50,556 nt of DNA. Origin: Chitinophagaceae bacterium (lineage in GTDB: Bacteria; Bacteroidota; Bacteroidia; Chitinophagales; Chitinophagaceae). Made by a program: the position numbers and the translations under genes. The notes beneath the pieces are model-generated. The model was given only the letters and a program-made list of their open reading frames with translations, was not told the DNA's origin and did no database searches. The DNA is taken from assembly GCA_947380605.1 (NCBI GenBank), contig CANCRO010000007.1:1-50556 (forward strand), given 5' to 3'. Shown one piece after another: positions 8,889-15,987 of this stretch; position 1 is the stretch's first letter; every line of letters begins with the position of its first letter.

Positions 8889-9023
8889 ACCTCAAACCAT
8901 ACGTAGGTTTTTAACAAGTAAGATTCTCTTTGAGACGAAATTTAAAATGCTTCAAAACTAAAGATAAACCACGTTCATTTTACCCCAGTTAAAAAATTGT
9001 AACCGGTATCCCAAATTCCTACC

Positions 9024-9074
9024 ATTGACATATGTCAATAAATTTCAAAAAAAATGTTTATTGACATATGTCAA
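9024..9074 (+). promoter_or_regulatory. Duplicated palindrome TTGACATATGTCAA
   Basis: Two copies of the perfect dyad TTGACATATGTCAA lie at 9025-9038 (extended to 16 bp at 9024-9039) and 9061-9074. Their centres are 36 bp apart, and the second ends 57 bp before the ATG of the T9SS cargo gene. Exact repetition of a long dyad with spacing near a whole number of helical turns (about 3.4) looks like a two-site operator. The cognate regulator is not identified. Confidence 0.6.
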
Positions 9075-9131
9075 CATCATTTCTTGTGTATCATTATTTT
9101 CTTTGTGCCATAATTACCACAAAGAAGAAGA

Positions 9132-9683
9132 ATGCCGCTACCTAAAATATTTTCTAACCAGTTTTTACTACTCTTTTTTACTTCCATACTTTGTGTTAGT
9201 GCAGTCTCAGCCCAACTGACGGCACCTTATGCCATTAACATAGCAGGTAATCAGATTACTAAAGGCAATTACAGTATTGAGTGGAGTGTAGGCGAATCTG
9301 CCGCCACTAATATCATGGATAATAGTGATCATTATGTTTTTACCAATGGGTTATTACAATACAATGTTGAAAATCAAACGGAAACGAATTTGGTCGCTTC
9401 TTTTTTAACTAATGAAGTAAGGGTATATCCTAATCCGATAAGAAATGAATTGTATATCAATATTCTTCATGCTAGTAAGGGTAATGACTTAATAGAGTTG
9501 TTGGATGAAAAGGGAACTAAATTAAAAGAGAAGGTAGTAGTATACAATGGTATGGGCGCATTAGAAAACTGGAACCTAAGTGGTCTAAAAGCAGGGCAAT
9601 ATTTTTTAAATATCCGCCATACCCATCCAGTAACAGGCAGACTAATAAAAAAGGGAGCGTATAAAATTTTAAAAATTAATTAA
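9132..9683 (+). CDS. Small T9SS type A cargo protein
   Basis: A 183-residue exported protein. The signal peptide occupies about residues 1-28 (LLLFFTSILCVSAVSAQ). The mature N-terminal part resembles the small beta domain often written YAINIAGN...YSIEWSVGES in Bacteroidota surface proteins. The C-terminal 85 residues are a Por/T9SS type A sorting domain, recognised by VRVYPNPIRNELYINI (about 97-112), the LDEKGT turn, WNLSGLKAGQYFLNI and a basic end. The tail directs export by the type IX system and is cleaved or attached at the surface. With so little else in the chain, the biochemical role is unknown. It is preceded by the duplicated palindrome and followed by a repeat array. Confidence 0.85.
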   Translation: MPLPKIFSNQFLLLFFTSILCVSAVSAQLTAPYAINIAGNQITKGNYSIEWSVGESAATNIMDNSDHYVFTNGLLQYNVENQTETNLVASFLTNEVRVYPNPIRNELYINILHASKGNDLIELLDEKGTKLKEKVVVYNGMGALENWNLSGLKAGQYFLNIRHTHPVTGRLIKKGAYKILKIN

Positions 9684-9724
9684 GGGGTGTGAATGCTCAA
9701 TGGTTAATGGTGAATGGTGTTTAG

Positions 9725-9911
9725 TCTAAACTTCTAAACCCGAATTTAAAAAAGCAAGTAATAATTATTCTCATCTAACTCGAATTTAAAAGAACCATTT
9801 AAAATAACGCTCATCTACACCCGAAATTAAAAGAAACAATAAAATTACCGCTCATCTAAACTTGAATTAAAAAGAATTAATAAAATTCATACTCGCCTAA
9901 ACTTCTAAACA
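9725..9911 (+). repeat. Imperfect tandem repeat, about 41 bp x 4-5
   Basis: Units begin CTCATCTA at 9770, 9810 and 9851, and CTCGCCTA at 9892. A partial unit starts around 9725. Each continues with a (C)GAATT(T)AAAAGAA core and an AT-rich tail. Unit lengths of 40, 41 and 41 bp do not keep one frame, so this is not a coding repeat. The array fills the space between the T9SS cargo gene and the collagen-like gene, and the last unit abuts the ATG at 9912. Confidence 0.75.
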
Positions 9912-11780
9912 ATGCATTTAAAATCCGTACGAAAATCCAACGCCCTTATAATCATAATACTCCTAACACTGAGGTTTTCAAGTTTTGCTCAGGCGCCAAA
10001 TTTACTCAACTACCAAGGGGTAGCAAGAAATTCAGTAGGTAATCCTTTGCCTAATCAGACGATGAAACTTCGTTTGTCGATACATAATTTTTTGCCTTCG
10101 GGAGCAGTCGTGTATTCAGAAATCAGACAGATTACTACGAATCTAGGTGGACTTTTTTCAGTGCAGATTGGAAGTGCTGGTGCTAGTAGTGCTACTGGTA
10201 CTTTGGGTGGAATCAACTGGATAGTTGGAGATAAATTTTTGCAAGTAGAACTAGATCCAGCTTCTAATAATAATTATATAGACATAGGAACAGTACAGTT
10301 GGTGAGTGTACCTTATGCATTTGCAGCAGGTAGTGCAGCTACTGTTAAGACGAATGCAAATTTAACGGGAGCTGTAACCAGTAATGGAAATGTCACTACT
10401 CTAGCTGCTTCACCTGTTTTGACAGGAGTTCCCACGGCACCTACTGCTAGTCTAGGAACGAATACAACACAAATTGCAACGACGGCTTTTGTAGCTGCTG
10501 CTGCTTCAACAGGTCCAATAGGTCCTGCAGGTCCGCAAGGTATTCAGGGGTTGCAAGGTGCCAATGGAGCAGATGGAGCAACAGGTCCAGTGGGACCACA
10601 GGGTATTCAAGGGTTACCGGGTGCTAATGGTGCAGATGGTGCAAGGGGGCCAGCTGGTATACAGGGTATTCAAGGGTTAACAGGTGCTAATGGCGTAGCT
10701 GGTGCAACAGGTGCTTCGGGTCTACAAGGTATTCAAGGTCTAACTGGTTCAACTGGTGCAGCGGGTCCACAGGGTATTCAAGGATTGACAGGATTGACAG
10801 GATTAACAGGCGCAACGGGCGCAACGGGCGCAACGGGCGCTCAAGGTATTCAAGGATTAATAGGAGCAACCGGTGCAACGGGTTCTGTAGCCAATGTTGG
10901 CACCATTAGCGAAACATCTACTGCCAATGGTGCTAGTATCAGTTCAGGTGTATTGAGTTTGGCCCCAGCAGATGGTACCAATGGAGGAATTGTTACTACT
11001 AGTGCTCAAACACTTGCAGGTATAAAATCTTTTTCATCTTCCGTAGCAGTTGGAACTTCATCTGCTACTATAAGTTCTGCAGCATTGGAAGTTAGCTCAA
11101 CTTCTAAAGGCTTTTTACCTCCAAGAATGACTGCTGCTCAAAGAGATGCTATCAGTTCACCCGTTGCAGGTCTAATCATTTGGTGTAAAAACTGCGCATT
11201 AGGAGCAGGCGAATTAGAGGTGTACTCAGGCTCAGCTTGGACAAATATCACAGGTGGGGCTACTGCTGCTCCTTTATCAGTAGGGGTAGCTTATCAAGGT
11301 GGTAAAATAGCTTATATTTTACAACCAAGTGATCCTGGATATGATGCAAATGTAACACATGGTTTAATTGCCACTATAGCTAATTTAAGTTCTGCTGCTA
11401 GATGGACTAGCGGTGAAATACCATTTTCTGGTGCTGCAGCCATTGCAATTGGAGCGGGTAATCAAAACACGATTGATATAGTCGCAGGAGATGCTACAGC
11501 TGGACTTGCAGCTAGATTATGTTATGATTTAGTTCAAGGAGGCTATTCTGATTGGTATTTACCTAGTAGAGATGAATTATCAAAACTATGCTTAAATAGA
11601 ATAGCAATTGGGGGCTTTACCCAAGATTGGTATTGGAGTTCAACAAAGCAACCAGAAAATGAACCACAATTTCCAGGTAAATATGCATGGTATGTGAGTT
11701 TTTATAATAGTGAAGCAGGTACAGTAAATAATCATTTTACCACCACCACTTGTGCTGTTAGAGCAGTAAGGTCTTTTTAG
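9912..11780 (+). CDS. Collagen-like surface protein with C-terminal Lcl/DUF1566-type domain
   Basis: A 622-residue exported protein. The signal peptide ends near residue 26 (SSFAQA). An N-terminal domain (about 30-140) starts [20 protein letters not shown], frequent in Bacteroidota adhesin-like proteins. Residues 150-198 ([22 protein letters not shown]) resemble phage tail-fibre repeats. Residues 201-325 are about 41 uninterrupted Gly-X-Y triplets rich in GIQGL and GATGAT, which should form a collagen-like triple helix. A linker with a [15 protein letters not shown] motif, also typical of tail-fibre-like bacterial proteins, leads to a C-terminal domain (about 450-622) resembling Lcl/DUF1566 ([32 protein letters not shown]). 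It probably forms a surface fibre. No T9SS tail is seen, so the export route beyond the inner membrane is open. Confidence 0.85.
   Translation: MHLKSVRKSNALIIIILLTLRFSSFAQAPNLLNYQGVARNSVGNPLPNQTMKLRLSIHNFLPSGAVVYSEIRQITTNLGGLFSVQIGSAGASSATGTLGGINWIVGDKFLQVELDPASNNNYIDIGTVQLVSVPYAFAAGSAATVKTNANLTGAVTSNGNVTTLAASPVLTGVPTAPTASLGTNTTQIATTAFVAAAASTGPIGPAGPQGIQGLQGANGADGATGPVGPQGIQGLPGANGADGARGPAGIQGIQGLTGANGVAGATGASGLQGIQGLTGSTGAAGPQGIQGLTGLTGLTGATGATGATGAQGIQGLIGATGATGSVANVGTISETSTANGASISSGVLSLAPADGTNGGIVTTSAQTLAGIKSFSSSVAVGTSSATISSAALEVSSTSKGFLPPRMTAAQRDAISSPVAGLIIWCKNCALGAGELEVYSGSAWTNITGGATAAPLSVGVAYQGGKIAYILQPSDPGYDANVTHGLIATIANLSSAARWTSGEIPFSGAAAIAIGAGNQNTIDIVAGDATAGLAARLCYDLVQGGYSDWYLPSRDELSKLCLNRIAIGGFTQDWYWSSTKQPENEPQFPGKYAWYVSFYNSEAGTVNNHFTTTTCAVRAVRSF
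10782..10839 (+). repeat. In-frame 9-bp microrepeats inside the collagen-like gene
   Basis: Three GGATTGACA-type units (10782-10808) are followed by three or more GCAACGGGC units (to about 10839). Each is one Gly-X-Y repeat of three codons. Slippage here would change length by whole triplets without shifting frame. Confidence 0.8.
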
Positions 11781-11957
11781 ATTATTTATCACTAAAGTAT
11801 TTAATTCTAAAATATTTTCACACTATACTATGAGTTAAGAACATTTAATTTAAAGAATATATTATTACCATAATTACTTGAATAATTTATTTAATCAACG
11901 ATAACCAGTTAATAAGTTTTAAATTTGCTAAATATTTTTTTATAATTTATTAAAGCA

Positions 11958-12569
11958 ATGCCTAAAAAATTTTTTAACTTAAATGCTTATTTGTTAAAAT
12001 ATATTGATTTTACAGATGAAGAATTGAATAAATTTAATAACCTATGTTCCATCAATAATTATAACCGGAAGGATATTGTAATTAACTATAATGATAAAAA
12101 CACGAGTATATTTTTTATACTCGAGGGGATCATTCGGAGCTTTGTGATGACTACTGAAGATAATGAGAAGACAATCAATTTTAGAATTGAAAATACCACC
12201 TTTACTGGCTTTTCTTTTTACAATAATTATATTGCCAAATCAAGTGTAGTGTGTATGGAAGATTGTATAATTATAGAAATTCCATTTGTTGCAATTGACT
12301 ATATTTTTAATGTCTTAAAAAAAGGGGAAAAATTTGAGCGCTTTGTACATGAAGTACATGTAAAAGAATTAATGAACTATATCATTGATAGTCATACAAA
12401 AGATGTTTTTGAGCGTTATAATGATTTAAATAATACCTATCCAAATATTAACCAAAGAGTTCCCCAACATATTTTGGCTAATTATTTAGGTGTTTCACAA
12501 GAATATTTTAGCAGACTTAAGAAAACTTCTTTGAGAAATTCTAGTAAAGTGCTTAGCGCTGCTTCCTGA
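11958..12569 (+). CDS. Crp/Fnr family transcriptional regulator
   Basis: A 203-residue regulator with an N-terminal cyclic-nucleotide-binding-like beta barrel (about 20-130), seen as IFFILEGIIRSFVMTTEDNE and the following FTGFSFYN segment. A long dimerisation helix and a C-terminal HTH of the Crp type follow (about 160-198, QHILANYLGVSQEYFSRLKK). The arginine needed to bind cAMP phosphate is not evident, so the effector is unknown, as is common for the many Bacteroidota members of this family. The gene stands alone after the collagen-like gene and ends in a terminator shared with the convergent asd gene. Its DNA is notably AT-rich. Confidence 0.85.
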   Translation: MPKKFFNLNAYLLKYIDFTDEELNKFNNLCSINNYNRKDIVINYNDKNTSIFFILEGIIRSFVMTTEDNEKTINFRIENTTFTGFSFYNNYIAKSSVVCMEDCIIIEIPFVAIDYIFNVLKKGEKFERFVHEVHVKELMNYIIDSHTKDVFERYNDLNNTYPNINQRVPQHILANYLGVSQEYFSRLKKTSLRNSSKVLSAAS

Positions 12570-12690
12570 TTTTAATTTTTCTAGAAACATTGTTCCTGCT
12601 ACCTCTCAAGAATTTGTCTGCCGCCCTTTAGTTCGCTAAATTTATAGTCGTTTAAATTAAAATTGACTGAATTGTTTCAATAATAAAATT

Positions 12691-12724
12691 AAAAAAAGCC
12701 ATCTTATAAAGATGGCTTTTTTTT
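12691..12724. terminator. Bidirectional terminator between the Crp-type gene and asd
   Basis: An 11-bp stem (12695-12705 with 12709-12719, ATA loop) has an A tract on one side and a T tract on the other. It can stop both convergent transcripts. Confidence 0.9.
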
Positions 12725-12750
12725 GGTACTCATTTTCTATGGGTACTCAA

Positions 12751-13740
12751 TTATAAAAGTCCCTTCCCCATTAAATATTCTGCTATTTGAACTGCATTGG
12801 TGGCGGCACCTTTTCTAAGGTTGTCACTTACAATCCAACAGTTAAGCGTATTCGCTTGCGTTTCATCTCTTCTAATTCTGCCTACAAATGTGTCATCCTT
12901 TTCATGCGCGGTTAGCGGCATTGGATAAACACTATTGGCTATATCATCCTGAACGATAACGCCGGGTGCTTTGCTTAACAAGGCTCTTACCTCATCTAAA
13001 TTGAAATCATTTTCAAATTCAATGTTCACACTTTCACTATGGCCACCCATCACTGGAATGCGCACGGTGGTTGCCGTTAGTTTGATATTAGCATCCCCAA
13101 TAATTTTTACCGTTTCATTGGTCATTTTCATTTCCTCTTTAGTGTATCCATTATCTAGAAATACATCAATTTGTGGAATTGCATTTAAGTCAATTGGATA
13201 TTTGTAAGCCATTTCTCCTTTAATTCCTTTGCGCTCATTCATTAACTGGTCTACTGCCTTTACCCCAGTACCAGTAACGCTTTGGTAGGTAGACACCACT
13301 ACTCTTTTAATTTTATATTTATCATGAAGTGGTTTCAATACTACTACCAATTGAATAGTAGAGCAATTGGGATTAGCGATGATTTTATCAGTTGCTGAAA
13401 GTACATCCGCGTTTACTTCTGGCACTACTAGTTTTTTAGTAGGATCCATGCGCCAAGCACTGGAGTTATCAATAACCGTAATACCTGCTGCAGCAAATAA
13501 TGGAGCTAGCTCCAAAGAGGTACTTCCTCCTGCTGAGAAAATTGCCACATTTGGTTTAGCAGCGATTGCATCGGCATATCCTACGATGGTATATTTTTTG
13601 CCTTTAAATTCTACTTGTTTACCGATCGATTTCTCAGATGCTACTGGAATTATTTCGGTTACTGGAAAATTTCTCTCGGCTAATACTTGCAACATTTTGG
13701 TGCCTACTAAACCGGTTGCTCCAACTACAGCTACTTTCAT
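12751..13740 (-). CDS. asd: Aspartate-semialdehyde dehydrogenase
   Basis: Reduces aspartyl phosphate to aspartate semialdehyde with NADPH, the branch point to Lys/diaminopimelate, Thr, Met and Ile. The 329 residues show the NADP-binding GATGLVGT (7-14), the catalytic Cys126 in NPNCSTIQ, the substrate-site Gln in TYQSVTGTG (about 153) and His234 in GGHSESVNI. All are in normal positions for the bacterial (Gram-negative) form. It is a single-gene unit with terminators on the 3' side. Its 5' leader of about 220 nt carries a promoter, a leader peptide and an attenuator-like structure (see 13838-13996), so synthesis is probably controlled by availability of aspartate-family amino acids. Confidence 0.96.
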   Translation of the reverse strand: MKVAVVGATGLVGTKMLQVLAERNFPVTEIIPVASEKSIGKQVEFKGKKYTIVGYADAIAAKPNVAIFSAGGSTSLELAPLFAAAGITVIDNSSAWRMDPTKKLVVPEVNADVLSATDKIIANPNCSTIQLVVVLKPLHDKYKIKRVVVSTYQSVTGTGVKAVDQLMNERKGIKGEMAYKYPIDLNAIPQIDVFLDNGYTKEEMKMTNETVKIIGDANIKLTATTVRIPVMGGHSESVNIEFENDFNLDEVRALLSKAPGVIVQDDIANSVYPMPLTAHEKDDTFVGRIRRDETQANTLNCWIVSDNLRKGAATNAVQIAEYLMGKGLL

Positions 13741-13837
13741 TGTTTGTTTTTTTTATGAATGAATATATTCTGTTAAAAATATTTACTGCTTTAATTGATT
13801 GGATCCTCCTTAAATTTTACAGAATTAGGATAGAATC

Positions 13838-13909
13838 AAAAAAAAGCCTCCCGTTTTTGCGGAAGGCTTTGAATATAGTGTAACAAACAAAATACTAAAT
13901 CACCTTCCC
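13838..13909 (-). promoter_or_regulatory. Attenuator in the asd leader
   Basis: Minus-strand segments: segment 2 GGGAAGG (13909-13903) lies inside the leader peptide reading frame. Segment 3 is AAAGCCTTCCG (13870-13860). Segment 4 is CGGGAGGCTTT (13853-13843). Segments 3 and 4 form an 11-bp terminator stem (one G-U pair, CAAAAA loop) followed by a T tract (13845-13838). Segment 2 pairs with segment 3 over GGAAGG/CCTTCC as antiterminator. An upstream TTCC (13919-13916) can pair with segment 2. Translation through to the stop codon would cover segment 2 and allow termination. Confidence 0.75.
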
Positions 13910-13957
13910 AATTAAGGAACGCTTCTTCGTAAAAAATGTATGTTTTATGATCATCAT
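13895..13957 (-). CDS. Leader peptide of asd, 20 codons
   Basis: A short ORF from ATG at 13957 to TAG at 13895 reads M-M-I-I-K-H-T-F-F-T, then K-K-R-S-L-I-G-K-V-I. Twelve of the 20 residues are Met, Ile, Lys or Thr, the amino acids made from the product of Asd. It starts only a few bases after the predicted transcription start and its stop lies just before the terminator stem. The pattern of leader peptide, antiterminator segment inside the frame and terminator immediately after matches classical ribosome-stalling attenuation. The peptide itself probably has no other role. Known families such as thrL work this way. The assignment here is by analogy and by the base pairing seen. Confidence 0.7.
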   Translation of the reverse strand: MMIIKHTFFTKKRSLIGKVI

Positions 13958-13964
13958 TGCAGGG

Positions 13965-13996
13965 CAAAAATAATAACAAAGTAGTAATTGACCAAA
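13965..13996 (-). promoter_or_regulatory. asd: Consensus promoter of the asd leader transcript
   Basis: TTTG (13996-13993), a 20-nt spacer and TATTTTTG (13972-13965) give a full match to the Bacteroidota TTTG-N19/20-TAnnTTTG promoter. The predicted start is about 13959-13961, a few bases before the leader peptide ATG. Confidence 0.75.
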
Positions 13997-14135
13997 CTAA
14001 AAGAATAATCTTTTCAATTTAGCTTTCATTCGAAATTAAATTACATTATTTTGTTATGGGTTTTAAACTTGCTGCAAGCTTGGTTTTTGGAGTTGCTGGA
14101 TTGCAGCAGCAAAATCAAAACCTGCCCGCCCTAGA

Positions 14136-15929
14136 ATGAAAATAAAATCTTTAATTGGTTTTCCTATTGGTTTATTCACAGCTTTTATTGCAATCGGCCA
14201 TCCTAGTTTTTTTGAAAGTCGTTGGGAAGGTAAAATTTTAGCAAGACATTATTTCACCGATACGATTGCTCGTCCATTCGATCTAGTAATTGATGAGCTA
14301 ATGATTGATCCATCACCAATAGTGGGTTTGCCCAACTTTGAATGGATTGAATTAAAAAATACTAGCAGTCATACAATTAATTTAAAGGGTTATCGAATAG
14401 GGGATGGCTCTGTACTTAGCGGACCAATACCTAGTTATATTTTATTGCCTGATAGTCTGGTCGTTCTATGCAGCAGCAGTGCCTCAACGGCACTGTCTTT
14501 ATGGGGACCTACCATTTCGGTTACTAGTTTTCCTTCTCTCGATAATAGTGGTGGATTACTTATTTTAAAAAGTGCTACCAACGAAATCATTCATTCAATA
14601 AGCTATTCGGATAGTTGGTATCAGAATCCTTTAAAAAAACAAGGCGGATGGTCACTTGAAATGATTGACTCACATAATCCATGTAGTGGCGGAAATAATT
14701 GGAAAGCGAGTACTGATAATAGTGGCGGCACTCCTGGAAAGAAGAATACTGTGGAGGCAGAAAATTTAGATCAATCTCAGCCAAAATTATTGCGTGCATT
14801 CGCTATCGATAGTCTGAAAGTAGTATTGATTTTTGATGAACCAATGGATAGTTTGAAGGCTGCAATAAAAGAAAATTATACGATCGATGGCGGAATTGGG
14901 ATCCCATTGTTTGCTTCAGCAGTAGCGCCAATGTTTGACAGGGTAATGATAAGCCTAGCTAGTCCTTTAGTACGAAATAAAGTATATACCCTAACGGTAG
15001 TATTAGTTGCAGATTGTGTTGGCAACAGGATTAGTAAAAGTAATTTTACTACACAAGTTGGATTATCAGAGCAGGTATTGAAGAGTGATGTAATAATCAA
15101 TGAAATTTTGTTTAATCCAACACCCGCTGCAACTGATTATGTAGAGATATACAATCGCAGCAATAAAATTTTGGATCTTCAACAACTCTATATTGCTAAC
15201 AGAAATACTACTGGTACAATAGGTAATCTGGTAAAACTCAGCACTGAAAGTAACTTGATTTTCCCTCAAGAGTTTAGAGTCATTACAGCAAGTGCTGCAA
15301 TGGTTAATGCAAATTATAGGGTTGTAAACGAGGAAGCCTTTATTGAAATTGAATCAATGCCTTCTTTTAATGATGATAAGGGGACTGCTATTATTTTGAA
15401 TGCTCAGGGTGAAATTACGGATGAATTAACCTACAATGAAAAATGGCATTTTAAACTCATCGATCATTTTGAAGGCGTTGCATTGGAAAGAGTAAATTAT
15501 AATGCGGTCACTCAATCTGCTGAAAATTGGCATTCTGCAGCAACTGCAGTGGGTTATGGCACTCCTTCCTACAAAAATTCCCAATATCAACTCACCGAAG
15601 GATTGACTGGGGAGATAAGGCTATCCCCAGAAATTTTTTCACCCGATAATGATGGTCAGGATGACTTTGCAACATTGGATTATCGTTTTCCGATGCCTGG
15701 CTATATTGCTAATATTACTATTTTTAATTCAATGGGTAGACCTGTTCGATACTTGCAGAAAAATGCATTGTGTGGGACTACAGGTAGTTTTCGTTGGGAT
15801 GGGCTCGGAGAAAAAAATCAGCCCCTTGCAGTGGGAGTCTATATTATCTTTACCGAAATTTTTAATTTAAAAGGGATCAAGAAACAATTCAAAAATGAAA
15901 TCGTGTTAGCAAGAAGAAATTCATTTTAA
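14136..15929 (+). CDS. Exported lamin-tail-domain protein with gliding-type C-terminal domain
   Basis: A 597-residue exported protein. There is an N-terminal hydrophobic stretch (about 4-22). A lamin-tail (LTD) beta-sandwich spans about 48-170 (VIDELMIDPSPIVGLPNFEW, WIELKNTSSHTINLKGYRI). An Ig-like or SbsA-like segment follows at about 220-310, then a second LTD-like domain at about 325-470 (INEILFNPTP, DYVEIYNRSNKILDL). The C-terminal about 95 residues (SPEIFSPDNDGQDD, ITIFNSMGRPVRYL, GVYIIF) resemble the gliding-motility/T9SS C-terminal region. These features suggest a surface-exposed adhesive or structural protein moved by type IX secretion. No catalytic residues are recognised. Transcription runs toward the oligopeptidase gene 58 bp downstream. 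Confidence 0.82.
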   Translation: MKIKSLIGFPIGLFTAFIAIGHPSFFESRWEGKILARHYFTDTIARPFDLVIDELMIDPSPIVGLPNFEWIELKNTSSHTINLKGYRIGDGSVLSGPIPSYILLPDSLVVLCSSSASTALSLWGPTISVTSFPSLDNSGGLLILKSATNEIIHSISYSDSWYQNPLKKQGGWSLEMIDSHNPCSGGNNWKASTDNSGGTPGKKNTVEAENLDQSQPKLLRAFAIDSLKVVLIFDEPMDSLKAAIKENYTIDGGIGIPLFASAVAPMFDRVMISLASPLVRNKVYTLTVVLVADCVGNRISKSNFTTQVGLSEQVLKSDVIINEILFNPTPAATDYVEIYNRSNKILDLQQLYIANRNTTGTIGNLVKLSTESNLIFPQEFRVITASAAMVNANYRVVNEEAFIEIESMPSFNDDKGTAIILNAQGEITDELTYNEKWHFKLIDHFEGVALERVNYNAVTQSAENWHSAATAVGYGTPSYKNSQYQLTEGLTGEIRLSPEIFSPDNDGQDDFATLDYRFPMPGYIANITIFNSMGRPVRYLQKNALCGTTGSFRWDGLGEKNQPLAVGVYIIFTEIFNLKGIKKQFKNEIVLARRNSF

Positions 15930-15987
15930 TGATTCCTTAAAAACCTTTGAATTAATTTATTACCTCAATATTATCAATCAACATAGA

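Noticed and set aside
9725-9911. Could the 41-bp repeats be a CRISPR array?
   Set aside because: Units are directly adjacent without unique spacers, are imperfect along their length, and no cas gene is present.
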